The notes under the pieces: model-generated | The model's input: the letters and a program-made list of their open reading frames with translations, nothing else | Told to the model about the DNA's origin: nothing | Database searches by the model: none | Made by a program: the position numbers and the translations under genes | Shown here: piece after piece, positions 42,863-54,493 of the stretch | How the letters are laid out: the number at the start of each line of letters is the position of its first letter | How positions within the stretch are numbered: position 1 is the first letter of the stretch | DNA from: Bernardetia sp. MNP-M8 | GTDB taxonomy: Bacteria > Bacteroidota > Bacteroidia > Cytophagales > Bernardetiaceae | Assembly: GCF_037126285.1 (NCBI RefSeq) | Contig: NZ_CP147012.1 | Span: 2,998,001 to 3,062,000 of the forward strand | Reading direction: 5' to 3' | DNA length: 64,000 nt

Positions 42863-42906
42863 AAAAAAACTCTATTTCTTTCAAGTACGAAATAGAGTTT
42901 TAAAAA
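42863..42906 (-). terminator. Terminator of the 515-aa secreted protein gene
   Basis: AAAACTCTATTTC / GAAATAGAGTTTT perfect stem (42867-42902) with a 10-base loop, followed on the minus strand by a T-rich run (TTTTTTTATCC). Confidence 0.8.
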
Positions 42907-42928
42907 ATAGTCAATGAAAAATCGAAAA

Positions 42929-44476
42929 CTAATCTAATTTAATACGAAAAAGGCAAGTGTCTTTTTTCCAAGCTTTTTTGAATATAGAAATAACTTGTGT
43001 TTTATTGGCATCTGTCATAAATGGATATACAACAAAATCTTTAAGTGCTTTCTTATCTTCTAATATTTCTTCGCTTTTGAATTTTCCGTTTTCATCAACT
43101 ATGGTTTGAATAATAATATTGTTTTTGCTGTTCGTATAGTATTGTGCATTTTCTTTCTCTAAATATTTTTTATCTGCATTATAGATAAGGTTTAATTCAT
43201 TTCCCTTCATAAAAGCTAAAACAGATAAATCTAAAAAATATACATTACCTCTCTGATTTTTTGGAATATGTACAGACCATTTAAAACTACCTTCTTTTGT
43301 AATATGAGTAGCGACAATATCTTTGAAGTCGTAATAAGTATTTGAATTGGTCTTTCCATCGGCTGTAGTAGTGGTTTTAGTTACAGTATACTGATTCTCA
43401 CCAACTACAACAATAGAGCCGTCTTTACTAATAAGTAGCTGAGCGACTTCAAAAAGACTGTTGTCTTTTCCAGTTCCTTTTTTACCTACTGTACCTGCTT
43501 TACTAACCTTATCTAAACTAGCAATAACTTCTTTTGAAAAATTTGATTGTATATTTTTGATAAGTCCTTTTTTTTCCTTTCCTATTTCTTTATAGAAAAT
43601 ACCTACTGTTTTCTTTACTTTTTTATATTTCTTTAAATAATACCCTATACAAGCTACATTACCCTCTGATTTGAGAGTTAGCTTCGAACTTCCTACATAC
43701 GCTCCACTTATAGAAATAGGATATTTTTCTTGCTCATTTCCTTTATTTCTAAATATGAATAACTTAGAAGAATAATCTTGCTCTGTTCCAAAAGGAAGAT
43801 AATCTGTAAGTTGTGGTTTTGTATATATTTTTGTCAAAAAATAGAAATCTCCATTATTGTCTAGTTTAGTATCATGTACAGCTAAAAGGTTTGCTCTATG
43901 AGGTACTATCACTTTTTTCTCCCAGCTTTTCTTCATTCCCTTTTCAAAAACTCTCAGTACAAACTCTTGATTATTTTTTCTTTCTCCTTCATTCACTGAG
44001 ATAATAGCTACTTTAGTTTTGTTTGGAGAAATGGCAAGTTTATAGCTCATGTCTGTTCGTAAATCCCCTTCAGCTATTTCTTTTTCTGAAATTATTTGCT
44101 CTTCTTCAAATTCTAGACTTTCTTGGTTCAATTTGAAGGTACTTAATCCTTTTTGTGGATAACCTAAAATGTAAATTTCTTCTTTAAAAGTAAAAACGCT
44201 TATCATGCGAAAAGGAGTTCCTTGACTTTCCATTTTTACTTCATTTTCTTTAATTAAATTTAATTCTCTATCAAATTTTTTGATATATATTTTTTTTGAT
44301 AGAAAAACATATGCTCTTCCGACCATAAATAGTTCTCCATTTTGCCCTTCTAAAAGCTGATTTTCACTCAATAAAACTTTTTCCGAATCAAATACTTTTC
44401 CTATTTCTATATCTTGAGCAAAAAGAGATACAGAAGAAATTAAGAAGACAAATAGTACAAAAATTACATTTTTCAT
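42929..44476 (-). CDS. Secreted protein of unknown function
   Basis: 515 residues from the ATG at 44476, which opens a clean signal peptide (VIFVLFVFLISSVSLFAQ); an in-frame ATG 93 bases upstream adds a Cys/Lys-rich stretch unlike a leader. The mature protein reads as a beta-propeller-like chain of strands (NQLLEGQNGELFMVGRAYVF, LDNNGDFYFLTKIYTKPQ, LLISKDGSIVVVGENQYTVT, HITKEGSFKWSVHIPKNQ). No T9SS domain is present. It lies between two giant secreted-protein genes on the same strand, each with its own terminator. Propeller-like proteins of this sort are frequent in Cytophagales; function unknown. Confidence 0.65.
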   Translation of the reverse strand: MKNVIFVLFVFLISSVSLFAQDIEIGKVFDSEKVLLSENQLLEGQNGELFMVGRAYVFLSKKIYIKKFDRELNLIKENEVKMESQGTPFRMISVFTFKEEIYILGYPQKGLSTFKLNQESLEFEEEQIISEKEIAEGDLRTDMSYKLAISPNKTKVAIISVNEGERKNNQEFVLRVFEKGMKKSWEKKVIVPHRANLLAVHDTKLDNNGDFYFLTKIYTKPQLTDYLPFGTEQDYSSKLFIFRNKGNEQEKYPISISGAYVGSSKLTLKSEGNVACIGYYLKKYKKVKKTVGIFYKEIGKEKKGLIKNIQSNFSKEVIASLDKVSKAGTVGKKGTGKDNSLFEVAQLLISKDGSIVVVGENQYTVTKTTTTADGKTNSNTYYDFKDIVATHITKEGSFKWSVHIPKNQRGNVYFLDLSVLAFMKGNELNLIYNADKKYLEKENAQYYTNSKNNIIIQTIVDENGKFKSEEILEDKKALKDFVVYPFMTDANKTQVISIFKKAWKKDTCLFRIKLD

Positions 44477-44553
44477 TTTAAGTTTTTTATTTGAATAAAT
44501 AATAATACAGAACAAAGATAAACATTCTTTTTTTTTAATATTTTGATTGATGT

Positions 44554-44597
44554 CAAAAAAACCTACCAAAAATATTTTTTTTGATAGGGTTTTTTTA
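44554..44597 (-). terminator. Terminator of the 2075-aa protein gene
   Basis: AAAAAAACCTACC and GATAGGGTTTTTTT pair (G-T allowed) around an A/T loop; T-run on the minus strand after the stem. About 30 bases past the stop at 44626. Confidence 0.65.
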
Positions 44598-44625
44598 AAA
44601 ATTCGACATTTAGTTGAGTTGGAAA

Positions 44626-47600
44626 TTACTCAATAATAATCTGCTTCGAATAAACTTTATCATTTTGGTTGAAATTAATCAAATACATTCCTTTCGATTG
44701 ATTTTTTACGTCAATTACAAATTCTTGATTTCCTTTTTCAAAAGTTTGTGTATGTATTTTTCTGCCAATTCCATCAAAAATAGTTACTTCTGTATTTTCT
44801 GATAAAGCAGTTTCAAACTGAACTTTGAATATTCCATTACTAGGATTTGGATAGATTTTAAAAGTACCTACTTTTAGGTCTTGTTCTCCTGTAATGATTT
44901 TGGGAGAAAAGTAAGCTACTCTTGTTTGGAAAATACATCCGTTTTGATTGGTTACTTTTGCAGAATAATACCCTTTCTCTGTTGGTGTAATTTCTATGTT
45001 ATTGCCTAATTGAGGGTTTAATTCTCCTTCAAAATACCATTCTACATTTGTAATTTGACTTTGAGAGTTTGCTGTTTCTACAAAAATAGATTCTCTGTTT
45101 TGATTTTTTCTTAGATAGACAACAAAATCGGCAAAATGACTGATTTGAATGGAATTAGAAACCGAATTGCAAGAACCATTTTGAATAGAAATTGCTCGTA
45201 CTTGATATTCTCCTTTTTGATTTGTAGTGATAGAAGAAGCATTTTGATATAAGTTTCTGCCATTTCTAAACCATTGATAAGTAATTCCATTTTCTATATT
45301 TTCAACAGAAATTGTAGTTTCATTATTTTTACAAATACTGTCTTTTGTAACTGCTAGAATTGGAATTTGTGGTTTTTCTGTAATGATTACTTCAATTGAA
45401 GTGCTATCTATACAAGTTGCTGTACTAACAATAAGTAAATAGATTCCTTCTTCTGAAATCTCTAAATTAGGATTGTTTCCTACAACTGAATTATTAAATT
45501 TCCATTGATAAGTAGCATTTAACATATCATTTTGAGAAGTTTGGATAGCATTTAGAATTCCATTAGCACAAAAAATAGTTGTTTGATTTTGCTCAATTTG
45601 TGCTTTAGGACTTTGATTCAAAAGAACTTTTATTTCTTCCGACATATAGCTACAATTCCCTTTTGTGGTGCGTAATTGATAATTTCCTGAAAAAGAAGCT
45701 ATTAATTCTCTTCCTGTATTTACTCGCACTCCATTTCTAAACCATGTGTAAGAATCAGCATTTTCCACTAATTTAGCTTCTAAAAGCAGAGAGTTAGTAC
45801 AACTACTTTGAGTATTCTCTCCCAAGATAACAGACTCAAAAGGAGTTTGTATCTCTACATTTACAGGAAGTCTTTCACTTTCTTTTCTACTATTTCCTAC
45901 AACAGAAACATAAAAAATAGTATCTTGATTTGTAAAAGGTAACTCAAAATTATCATCAAAGCTTTCTAAAAGCAAAGTGCCATTTGTTAGTTGATTATAA
46001 ACTCTATAAATACTTCCTGTGGCTGTTAGTTTTATATTGGGTTTACCACCATTTCCACAAACAGAACCAAGAGAAACTAAGATAGGTTGCTCTGGTAATG
46101 TCCATTCATTATCAGCAGAAGGTAAAGAATTTATAGAATTAATTACTGCCATGAGTTTGTATTGATAGAATGTATCTGGCGTTAGATTTTCATCAAAATA
46201 GGTATCGGTAGTTGATGAAATTTGTTCTACAAAACGTTCATTTCTATATAACAAATAAGAAGTAGCTTGTGTATTAAGAGTCCAATCCAAATTTATTTGT
46301 GTGCTAGAAACGGCAACAGCATTTAATTTTAGATTTGCTTCTATTGGTGCTGGAGGTGGTGGTGGAGTTACATTTATTTTTGTTGCTTGAACGGCAAAGT
46401 CATAAACAGACTCATCACAATCAGTATTATTTATAGTAATAATTGCAGAAGACAGTCCCAAATTAGCAGCAGAAAAAGTAACATCAAATGTAGAAGTAGA
46501 ACCTGCTAAAACCGTAGTAGGAATTGTAGATACTACAAAATCTGTATTATTACTGGTAATAGAAGTAATAGTTATATTTTCTGTCCCTGTGTTTTCTAGT
46601 GTATAAGTGATTGTCCTAGAAGTACCAACATTGCCAAAATCTGTATTGTCAGTTGTTGATGTTGTAGTCGTTCCGTCTGCAATAGAAATTCCATTTCCTA
46701 CAAGATTGATTTCTTTTGCATCTGAAATAGTTACAGTTTGATTTGCTGTTACTGTATTTCCATTTCCGTCATCTGCTGTCCAAATTACGGTTGTCGTTCC
46801 GATAGGAAAAACAGAAGGAGCATCATTTGTAAATGTAGGTGTTGTACAATTATCTGTTCCTGTTGGAGTACCTAAAGTTACGTTTGAAGCTGTACAAATT
46901 CCTAAATCTGTATTTGCTGTAACATTTGATGGTGCTGTAATAGTTGGAAGTTGTGTATCTGTGATAATTACATTTTGATTTGCTGTACTTATATTTCCAT
47001 TTCCATCATCAAAAGTCCAAGTTACAACTGTTGTTCCTTGTGTTGTGATTGGGAATGTTTGCGCTGTTGTTCCTGTAATTGTTCCTGCACAGTTATCTGT
47101 TGTAGTTGGAACAGTAATAGAAGTAACTTCACATTGTGCAGTAATATCTGATAAAGTTGGAGTAATTGGGTCTTGTGTATCGGCTGTTCCTATTGCTTGT
47201 ATTGCAAAGGTATAAGGATTTTCATCAGTATCACTATTTGTAATTTCGATGTTTGCTGTGCGAGTTCCTGTTACAGAATTAAATGTAATTGTAAAAGTTT
47301 GACTATTATTTGCTGCAATATCAAAAGGAAAAGAAGGCAATCCACTTAAAGCAAAATCAGAAGCATTTGTTCCAGTAATAATTAAGTTGCTAACTGTTAA
47401 AGGAGCAGTTCCTGTATTTTGGATAGTAAATGTTTTGACTATTGTATTTGAATTACAAGCTAGAATATTTCCAAAATCTGTATTGTCATTGATATTTGGT
47501 GTAATATCATTATTTGCAATATCAATTCCGTTTCCTTGTAGATTTATTTCTGATAAATTTATGGCTTTTTCATACGCTCCCATATCTACAGTAGTACCTT

Positions 47601-50600
47601 GAATACGAGCATTTCCAGCCAAATCTATAGTAACACCAGTAGAGTTTATAGCTGCATTACTTCCCATATCAAGAGCAGGAGAACCATCTTGAAGACGCAA
47701 ATCTCCAGTAGTTGTATTTACAAATAGTGGGTTTTGGTTTATATTTCCTATACCTGTGTAAGTATTATTTTCTATAATGCTGTATGTTACTGCTAATGTA
47801 GCTGTTCCTCCTCCTCCAATTTTCATAGCTGTATTATTCCAAAAAATACAGTTACTAAAATTAATAGGTATATTGCTTGAACTCCATCGATCAATTTCTA
47901 TAGCAGCTTCTGTTGCTCCTGTAAAAGTACAGTTAATAAATTTAATATCTTGATTTGCATCTACACCATCATATGCTATGTGTACATCGTTTTTATCAAA
48001 AATAGTATTTATTATTTGAGCAAACGTATTTCCTTCTGTTGCAGCAAAGAAAATTGCTCCTTTACGGTATTCCCCATGATTTTGAGAGAATGAACAGTTT
48101 GTTAGATTTACACCACTAGTACCATCAGAATATCCATCATTATATATTGCACTTCCAGAATGTGATGCGTAATTTTGAGAGAATGAACAGTTTGTTAGAG
48201 TTGGGATACTGACACTACCAATAAATGACCCATTATTATGCATTGCTCCTCCAACAGAAGACTTATTTTGAAAGAAAAAGCAGTTGGTTAGATGTGGACT
48301 ACTAACACCTTGATATCCATGGTTATACATTGCTCCTCCTACTGCTATACTATTATTTTGAGAAAAAATAATATTCTTTAATGTTGGGTTAGAGCTATTT
48401 CCTAAACCACTTCCATCATTGTACCAGCCTGTACCACTTATCCCATTCCCACCTTTAACAGTAAATCCATCTACTTTTGTGGCAGAAGAAACATTTTTTG
48501 TATAAACTATGTGGTAAGCATTATCTGTATAGTTTTCATATACCAAATTAGGAAAAGTACCTGTAACAGCATCATTTCTACTTAAATCTCCACTCAAAAT
48601 AGTAGTATTGGTAATGAAGTTACGAGCATCTAAAACAGTTTGTGTAATTTCTATTTCATTACCTGCAAAACCTCCATAGACTTCTACTCCATCTGGAATT
48701 TGAAAGGTAACTTTATGAATATCTGCCCCAGCGACCATGTTAACATCAACCTGCCTAGTAGGGTTATAAATACCTTTTGCGACATAGATTTTATCTCCAA
48801 AATTAGCTATTGATAATGCTTTTTCTAGGGTAGCAAACGCATCGGTAAAACTCGTTCCTCCATTTGTATCATCTCCTCCTGTAGTTTTTACAAAAAAATC
48901 ATTTGGTACACTAGTAGGACTTGTTCCTTTAATAGCAAAGTTATAAGTACCTTCATCAGAATCAGTATTATTAACAGTAATAGTTGCAGTTTTTGTTCCT
49001 GAACCAGTAGGGGTAAAAATAATATCAAAATTAGCTGTATTTCCTGCTACAATGGTAAGAGGAAAAGTAAGAGGATTTAGTACAAATTCACTAGCATTTG
49101 CACCACTTATAACAATAGAAGAAATGGTTAAGTCTCCTGTTCCTGTATTCTGAATGGTATAAGTAATAAGTCTAGAAGTAGCTACATTTCCAAAATCTGT
49201 ATTGTCATTGATATTTGGTGTAATATCATTACTTGCAATATCAATTCCGTTTCCTTGTAGATTTATTTCTGGCGTAGGACACATAAGGACATCTCCTGTA
49301 ATAGTCCAGTTATTTGGTGCAGAAGTAAGTGTATTTCTTGCTGCTTGTCCTGCACAATAGGTAAGTCCTGCTGCTCCTAAGTTTATGTTTGGTTTTACAT
49401 TTTGAGCTGCCCATCCTATAAGTGTTGCATCGTAATTGGCTGTGTTTAGACCTGAATTATCTAGCATATTGCTCATATTTGTAACATTACTAATATTCCA
49501 GTTTCCAAGATTTTGATTGAAATTAGTTGCGTCAGAAAACATATAATTCATATCTGTTACTGCATCCGTATTCCAGTTTCCAATATCTTGGTTGAAATTA
49601 GTAGCTAGAGCAAACATTATACTCATACCTGTAACATTCTGTGTATTCCAGTTTCCAATATCTTGGTTGAAATTAGTGGCTAGAGCAAACATTTCAATCA
49701 TATCAATAACGTTCTGTGTGTTCCAGTTTCCAATATCTTGATTGAAAGAAGTAGCACGAACAAACATAGAACTCATATCGGTAACATTCTGCGTATTCCA
49801 GTTACCAATATCTTGATTGAAAGAAGTAGCAACAGAAAACATAGAACTCATATTTGTAACATTCTGTGTATTCCAGTTACCAATATCTTGATTGAAAGAA
49901 GTAGCACGATTAAACATTATACTCATATCTGTAACATTCTCTGTATTCCAGTTCCCAATATCTTGGTTAAAAGAAGTAGCCAGACTAAACATTTCAGTCA
50001 TATTTGTAACATTCTGCGTATTCCAGTTTCCAATATCTTGGTTGAAAGAAGTAGCAAAAGAAAACATAAAACTCATATCAGTAACATTCTCTGTATTCCA
50101 GTTCCCAATAGGTTGATTGAAATTATCTGTATTATAAAACATAGAACTCATATCAATAACATTCTCTGTATTCCAGTTGCCAATGGGTTGATTGAAGGAT
50201 ATTGCATAAGAAAATAACCCACTCATATCAGTAACATTCTGCGTATTCCAGTTTCCAATATCTCCATTAAAACTACTACAACCAGCAAACATAGCACTCA
50301 TATCAGTAACATTCTGTGTATTCCAGTTTCTAATATCTCCATTAAAACTACTACAACCAGCAAACATAGCATTCATATCTGTCACTCTACTTAAATCAGG
50401 TATGTCAGTAGCGTTGTGAGTAAGATTTCTACAACGCAAAAAAGAACTTTCCATGGAAGCCCAAATAATATCTCCCCATTCTTCAATAGTTTTTAGCTTG
50501 AAAGTCTCACTGCCATCGTTCATATAAATACGAGGAAAATCTCCACTAATAGCTATCTCATACGTGCTATTATTTTCTAATCCTGTAATGGTATAATTTC

Positions 50601-50853
50601 CTGTTCTCCCTGTTGCAGAGCCTTCATTTACTCCTGTATTGGTTAGATTTGTCCAAGTAATATCATAATTATATCCTGTTCCAGTTGTAGGAATTGTAAT
50701 TGTTCCATCATCAGTTACCCAAGTGGTACGGAATGCTTGGCTATATGCTGAGTTTGTAGCAAAGCCAACAAAGAATAAAGTAAGAAAAAGTAGAGAAGTA
50801 AAAACTAGGGCTGCTTTTTTCTTACCCAAAAATGAGAGCAGTAAATTATTCAT
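44626..50853 (-). CDS. Giant secreted protein: DUF285 repeats, beta-helix, HYR, FnIII, Ig-like, T9SS type A
   Basis: 2075 residues. Signal helix ([20 protein letters not shown]). About 150-480: 12-13 BspA-like DUF285 repeats of 25 residues (core [21 protein letters not shown]). About 540-655 and 1105-1225: choice-of-anchor D (ASPM/SPD2/Hydin-like) domains ([20 protein letters not shown]). About 665-1090: right-handed beta-helix ([20 protein letters not shown]) ending VDMGAYE. About 1235-1385: two HYR domains ([20 protein letters not shown]). Then another anchor-D, FnIII, several Ig-like domains and a type A sorting domain ([18 protein letters not shown]). Probably a surface protein for adhesion or gliding. 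Confidence 0.92.
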   Translation of the reverse strand: MNNLLLSFLGKKKAALVFTSLLFLTLFFVGFATNSAYSQAFRTTWVTDDGTITIPTTGTGYNYDITWTNLTNTGVNEGSATGRTGNYTITGLENNSTYEIAISGDFPRIYMNDGSETFKLKTIEEWGDIIWASMESSFLRCRNLTHNATDIPDLSRVTDMNAMFAGCSSFNGDIRNWNTQNVTDMSAMFAGCSSFNGDIGNWNTQNVTDMSGLFSYAISFNQPIGNWNTENVIDMSSMFYNTDNFNQPIGNWNTENVTDMSFMFSFATSFNQDIGNWNTQNVTNMTEMFSLATSFNQDIGNWNTENVTDMSIMFNRATSFNQDIGNWNTQNVTNMSSMFSVATSFNQDIGNWNTQNVTDMSSMFVRATSFNQDIGNWNTQNVIDMIEMFALATNFNQDIGNWNTQNVTGMSIMFALATNFNQDIGNWNTDAVTDMNYMFSDATNFNQNLGNWNISNVTNMSNMLDNSGLNTANYDATLIGWAAQNVKPNINLGAAGLTYCAGQAARNTLTSAPNNWTITGDVLMCPTPEINLQGNGIDIASNDITPNINDNTDFGNVATSRLITYTIQNTGTGDLTISSIVISGANASEFVLNPLTFPLTIVAGNTANFDIIFTPTGSGTKTATITVNNTDSDEGTYNFAIKGTSPTSVPNDFFVKTTGGDDTNGGTSFTDAFATLEKALSIANFGDKIYVAKGIYNPTRQVDVNMVAGADIHKVTFQIPDGVEVYGGFAGNEIEITQTVLDARNFITNTTILSGDLSRNDAVTGTFPNLVYENYTDNAYHIVYTKNVSSATKVDGFTVKGGNGISGTGWYNDGSGLGNSSNPTLKNIIFSQNNSIAVGGAMYNHGYQGVSSPHLTNCFFFQNKSSVGGAMHNNGSFIGSVSIPTLTNCSFSQNYASHSGSAIYNDGYSDGTSGVNLTNCSFSQNHGEYRKGAIFFAATEGNTFAQIINTIFDKNDVHIAYDGVDANQDIKFINCTFTGATEAAIEIDRWSSSNIPINFSNCIFWNNTAMKIGGGGTATLAVTYSIIENNTYTGIGNINQNPLFVNTTTGDLRLQDGSPALDMGSNAAINSTGVTIDLAGNARIQGTTVDMGAYEKAINLSEINLQGNGIDIANNDITPNINDNTDFGNILACNSNTIVKTFTIQNTGTAPLTVSNLIITGTNASDFALSGLPSFPFDIAANNSQTFTITFNSVTGTRTANIEITNSDTDENPYTFAIQAIGTADTQDPITPTLSDITAQCEVTSITVPTTTDNCAGTITGTTAQTFPITTQGTTVVTWTFDDGNGNISTANQNVIITDTQLPTITAPSNVTANTDLGICTASNVTLGTPTGTDNCTTPTFTNDAPSVFPIGTTTVIWTADDGNGNTVTANQTVTISDAKEINLVGNGISIADGTTTTSTTDNTDFGNVGTSRTITYTLENTGTENITITSITSNNTDFVVSTIPTTVLAGSTSTFDVTFSAANLGLSSAIITINNTDCDESVYDFAVQATKINVTPPPPPAPIEANLKLNAVAVSSTQINLDWTLNTQATSYLLYRNERFVEQISSTTDTYFDENLTPDTFYQYKLMAVINSINSLPSADNEWTLPEQPILVSLGSVCGNGGKPNIKLTATGSIYRVYNQLTNGTLLLESFDDNFELPFTNQDTIFYVSVVGNSRKESERLPVNVEIQTPFESVILGENTQSSCTNSLLLEAKLVENADSYTWFRNGVRVNTGRELIASFSGNYQLRTTKGNCSYMSEEIKVLLNQSPKAQIEQNQTTIFCANGILNAIQTSQNDMLNATYQWKFNNSVVGNNPNLEISEEGIYLLIVSTATCIDSTSIEVIITEKPQIPILAVTKDSICKNNETTISVENIENGITYQWFRNGRNLYQNASSITTNQKGEYQVRAISIQNGSCNSVSNSIQISHFADFVVYLRKNQNRESIFVETANSQSQITNVEWYFEGELNPQLGNNIEITPTEKGYYSAKVTNQNGCIFQTRVAYFSPKIITGEQDLKVGTFKIYPNPSNGIFKVQFETALSENTEVTIFDGIGRKIHTQTFEKGNQEFVIDVKNQSKGMYLINFNQNDKVYSKQIIIE
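49440..50400. repeat. Tandem 75-bp coding repeats (DUF285)
   Basis: Twelve to thirteen units of 75 bases inside the 2075-aa gene. The most regular part is 49570-50250, where GTATTCCAGTT..CCAATATCTTG returns every 75 bases and the segment coding for the variable residues after MF changes from unit to unit. Coding, not a CRISPR. Confidence 0.9.
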
Positions 50854-51142
50854 GAATATAGATGAGAATGGTGAGAGAAAATAAATATCTTCTGTAAATA
50901 ATAATTTTGATAAGAGTGTAAAAACAAACTTTTATGAATGAACAAATATAAGATTATACTTTTTGCTAAACAAAATATTTATATTTATTCGCTTAAATAG
51001 TACGTCTTTAAATAAAGAGATTCGTTATTAAATTTTGATGTAAAAATGCTTTTTTGAGCTTTTATAGCCTTTTTTTGACAAGAGAGGATAAATTATATTA
51101 CATCAATACAGAATAATAAAAAAAAGTTATATTGTAGTCTAT
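50854..51142. other. AT-rich intergenic region
   Basis: Upstream region of the giant DUF285 gene. I see no clear promoter box, hairpin or open frame here. Confidence 0.45.
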
Positions 51143-51190
51143 AAAAAAAACCTCTCTAAAATATACTATTTTTAGAGAGGTTTAAATTTT
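51143..51190 (-). terminator. Terminator of yebC
   Basis: AAACCTCTCTAAAA (51147-51160) pairs with TTTTTAGAGAGGTTT (51169-51183) around TATACTA; long A-run on the plus strand = T-run after the stem on the minus strand. Confidence 0.85.
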
Positions 51191-51229
51191 TATTCTTTAT
51201 TTTATACGAATAAAATTCTTGTTCTTACT

Positions 51230-51964
51230 TTATTCCAAATTATGATATACTTCTTGAACATCATCTTCCTCTTCTAATCTGTCTATAAGTTTCATTACTT
51301 CTTCTTCTTGCTCATCATTAAGTTTTTGAGTTGTTTTTGGAATACGCTGGATATTTGATTTTTTTGGTTCAATGCCTTTTTCATCTAAGAATTTTTGCAT
51401 CTGTCCAAAGTCTTCAAATTTGGTATGAATAACAATAATTTCTTGTTCTACGCCTTCTTCTACTTCGATAGTTTCTGTTGAGATGTCTTCTGCACCTGCA
51501 TCAATGAAGTCAAGTTCTAGCTCATCCATATCTACTTTGTCGGCTTCAATTTCGAAAACTCCAGTTCTATCGAACATAAATTCTAATGAGCCTGTTTTTC
51601 CTAAAGCTCCTCCACAACGATTGAAGTGCATTCTTACCATAGCAACTGTTCTGTTTGAGTTGTTGGTAGCACATTCTACCACTACAGGAATTCCGTGCAT
51701 AGCATAACCTTCATATACAATTTCTTCAAAATCGCCATCTTCTTTTGAGGAAGCTCTTTTAATAGCAGCTTCTACTCTATCTTTTGGCATATTGAAGCCT
51801 TTTGCATTTTGCATTGCCGTTCTTAGGCGTGGATTTGTGTCTGGGTCTGCTCCTCCCTCTTTTACTGCAATGGCAATTTCTCTTCCTACTTTTGTAAAGT
51901 TACGAGCCATTGCGCCCCAACGTGCAAATTTGGCTTTTTTGCGATATTCAAATGCTCTTCCCAT
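51230..51964 (-). CDS. yebC: YebC/PmpR-family protein (TACO1 homologue)
   Basis: 244 residues, full length. Typical features: start MGRAFEYRKKAKFARWGAMA (RxxxxxKxxxxA opening), ATREITxAVK-like GREIAIAVKEGGADPDTNPR, GFNMPKDRVEAAIKRASSKE, YEGYAMHGIPVVVECATNNS and NRCGGALGKTGSLEFMF. Long called a transcription regulator; recent work shows that members bind the ribosome and help with difficult (for instance polyproline) sequences. It lies upstream of a secreted-protein gene on the same strand but is closed off by its own terminator. Confidence 0.95.
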   Translation of the reverse strand: MGRAFEYRKKAKFARWGAMARNFTKVGREIAIAVKEGGADPDTNPRLRTAMQNAKGFNMPKDRVEAAIKRASSKEDGDFEEIVYEGYAMHGIPVVVECATNNSNRTVAMVRMHFNRCGGALGKTGSLEFMFDRTGVFEIEADKVDMDELELDFIDAGAEDISTETIEVEEGVEQEIIVIHTKFEDFGQMQKFLDEKGIEPKKSNIQRIPKTTQKLNDEQEEEVMKLIDRLEEEDDVQEVYHNLE

Positions 51965-52084
51965 TTCTCTATTTTTTTATAAAAGTGTGTTCTAACTGAT
52001 TAATCAAAATTATTTACAAAATTAAAAAAAATAGTTGAAGGCTGCTTATTTCTTAGAAATCTTTGTCGTAGAAAAAAACATAAA

Positions 52085-54370
52085 TTACTCCTCAACCACT
52101 CTCAACTTAGCAAAACTCAAGATAAGTGTTTTATCGCCTTCGGTATCAAAACCAATAATGGCACGTTTTCCACTTGTCGAAGAATCAATTTTTTTGACTG
52201 TTCCAAAACCAAATTTTGGATGTTCTACTCTAATTCCTTCTACAATATCTTCTGATTTGCTAGAAACAAAAGGAGCATTATTGATAGAACTAAGAGGTTT
52301 TAAATTACTGCCTGTTTTTGTTGTCTCTGTGTCTTTTTCCTTCTCTTTTGCAGCACGATGACGCATAAAATTGGTCATGTGATTTGGGTTATTTCGTTGA
52401 ATGGAACGAGAACGAGCATTGAATAATTCTTGGTCAATCTCAAACAAAAAACGTGAAGGTTCACACGAATTAAAACTACCAAAACGATAACGCTGTAAAG
52501 CATACGAAAGTGTCAAGCGTTCTTTTGCACGAGTAACAGCAACATAAAACAAACGACGTTCTTCCTCCAAATCTTGCTGCGAAGTTATCATTCTTGAAGA
52601 AGGAAAAAGTTCTTCCTCCATTCCAACCAAATAAACATACTCAAACTCTAATCCTTTGGCTGCGTGAATAGTCATCATCGTAACAGCATCTTCATCTTCA
52701 CTGGCTTGATCGACAGAAGATAAAAGTGCAACTTCTTGTAAAAAAAGTGAAAGTGAAGTATCAGGTTCTTCTGTTGTAGCTTCACTGAGTTTGTTTTGTA
52801 CAAATTCTTGTGTTGCATTCAAAAGCTCTTGAATATTTTCATATCTTGCTCTTCCTTCTAAGGTTTCATCATCAAAAAGTGCTTTTACAATTCCTGAATG
52901 TTGAGCTATATATTTTGCTGCTGTGAAAGCATCATTTTCAGAGGCAATAATTCGGAATGCTTCGGCAAGTTCTCCAAATTTTTCTACACTTGTTCCTGCT
53001 CGTCCTTTTCCTAAATAAGCTGATGCGTGGCGAGCTACTTTCGAAAGAGGAACATTATTTTCTCTTGATGCCAAAAAGACTTTCAGGACGGTTGTGTTTC
53101 CGATTCCTCTTTTCGGATTGTTAATTGACCTTCTTAACGCTTCTTCGTCTTCTGGATTGACAGCCAAACGAAAATATGCCAACATATCTTTAATTTCTTT
53201 TCGTTGATAAAATGAAAGTCCACCAATGATTCTGTATTTTATATTTAGTCTTCGTAGTGCTTCTTCCATTGTTCTGGACTGTGCATTGGTACGGTACAGA
53301 ATAGCAAAATCGTTTAGTCTAGCATTTTTTTGCGCTCTCGTTTCAAAAATATTTCCTGCTATTATTCGTCCTTCTTCTTGGTCTGATGTAGCTCTAATTA
53401 ATTCTATTTTTTCTCCTGCAATATTTTCTGTCCAAACATTTTTTGGAATCTGATTTTTATTGTTTTTTATAATCTTGTTGGCAGTCTCTACAATTGTTTT
53501 GGTAGAACGGTAATTTTGCTCTAATTTAATAATTTCTAAGTCTGGATAATCTCTTTCAAAATTCAAAATATTACGAATATCTGCGCCACGAAACGCATAA
53601 ATACTCTGTGCATCATCTCCCACAACGCAAATATTGAGGTTTACGGCAGCTAATTTTTTGATAATTTTGTATTGAGCAATATTTGTATCTTGAAACTCAT
53701 CAATCAAAATATATTTGAAACGATGCTGATATTTGTGTAGAATATCTTTATGGTCACGAAAAAGTACAAAGGTTTGATACAATAAATCATCAAAATCCAT
53801 TGCATTGGCTTTAAAACAGCGAGTTGCATACGTTTGATAAATTTTTCCAAAATGTGGACGTTTTGCCATTGCATCTTCCGACAAAAACTCTGCATTCTGA
53901 TTGTATTCTTGGGGAGAAATAAGGGCATTCTTGAGACTGCTTATTCGATTATACATGGCTGCTGCTGCATAAATTTTGTCATCTACTCCCATTTCTTTGA
54001 CGATATTTTTTATCAAAGACTTCGAATCATCTGTATCATAAATACTAAAACCTTGACGGTAGCCTAATCTATCGCCATCATGACGCAAAATACGAGCAAA
54101 CATAGAGTGAAAAGTTCCCATCCACAAATCTCTGCCTGTCGTTCCTACCAAATTTTCGATACGCTCACGCATTTCTTTGGCTGCTTTGTTGGTAAAAGTA
54201 AGAGCCAAGATTTGCCAAGGAGCAGTTCCGTTTTCTAATAAATTAGCTATTCTATACGTCAAGACACGAGTTTTGCCCGAACCTGCTCCTGCAATCAATA
54301 AACATGCGCCTTCGGTTTTGAGTACGCCTAATTGCTGCTTTTCGTTTAAGTCTTTTATGAAATCTATCAT
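52085..54370 (-). CDS. pcrA: UvrD/PcrA-type superfamily 1 DNA helicase
   Basis: 761 residues. Motif I LIAGAGSGKTRVLTYRI (G28-T34), Ia LALTFTNKAAKEM, II ILIDEFQDTN, III VVGDDAQSIYAFRGAD, IV QNYRSTKTIVETANK, V MTIHAAKGLEFEYVYLVGME and VI RRLFYVAVTRAKERL are all present and complete. The C-terminal 50 residues (VEGIRVEHPKFGFGTVKKID) form the Tudor-like domain that contacts RNA polymerase in PcrA/UvrD. Such helicases act in nucleotide excision and mismatch repair and in removing RecA or stalled RNA polymerase. Start ATG at 54370 (DFIKDLNEKQQLGV) fits family alignments. Confidence 0.95.
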   Translation of the reverse strand: MIDFIKDLNEKQQLGVLKTEGACLLIAGAGSGKTRVLTYRIANLLENGTAPWQILALTFTNKAAKEMRERIENLVGTTGRDLWMGTFHSMFARILRHDGDRLGYRQGFSIYDTDDSKSLIKNIVKEMGVDDKIYAAAAMYNRISSLKNALISPQEYNQNAEFLSEDAMAKRPHFGKIYQTYATRCFKANAMDFDDLLYQTFVLFRDHKDILHKYQHRFKYILIDEFQDTNIAQYKIIKKLAAVNLNICVVGDDAQSIYAFRGADIRNILNFERDYPDLEIIKLEQNYRSTKTIVETANKIIKNNKNQIPKNVWTENIAGEKIELIRATSDQEEGRIIAGNIFETRAQKNARLNDFAILYRTNAQSRTMEEALRRLNIKYRIIGGLSFYQRKEIKDMLAYFRLAVNPEDEEALRRSINNPKRGIGNTTVLKVFLASRENNVPLSKVARHASAYLGKGRAGTSVEKFGELAEAFRIIASENDAFTAAKYIAQHSGIVKALFDDETLEGRARYENIQELLNATQEFVQNKLSEATTEEPDTSLSLFLQEVALLSSVDQASEDEDAVTMMTIHAAKGLEFEYVYLVGMEEELFPSSRMITSQQDLEEERRLFYVAVTRAKERLTLSYALQRYRFGSFNSCEPSRFLFEIDQELFNARSRSIQRNNPNHMTNFMRHRAAKEKEKDTETTKTGSNLKPLSSINNAPFVSSKSEDIVEGIRVEHPKFGFGTVKKIDSSTSGKRAIIGFDTEGDKTLILSFAKLRVVEE

Positions 54371-54493
54371 GCTGTATGTTTTTATAAACCGTCGTTGAGG
54401 TCTGAACCGTCAACGAGGCATCGTTTTTTCTATTCTACTAAGCAAAGTTACAGAAAAATTAGCAAGTCTTAGCAAGTCAAGATTTTATCCTTT

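Noticed and set aside
49738-50217. 159-codon plus-strand frame opposite the DUF285 repeats
   Set aside because: Antisense shadow of the 75-base repeats (a multiple of three keeps every frame open); composition not protein-like.
49440-50400. CRISPR-like array
   Set aside because: The 75-base periodicity is inside a long open frame and codes for DUF285 repeats; units have no spacer/repeat division and no cas genes are near.
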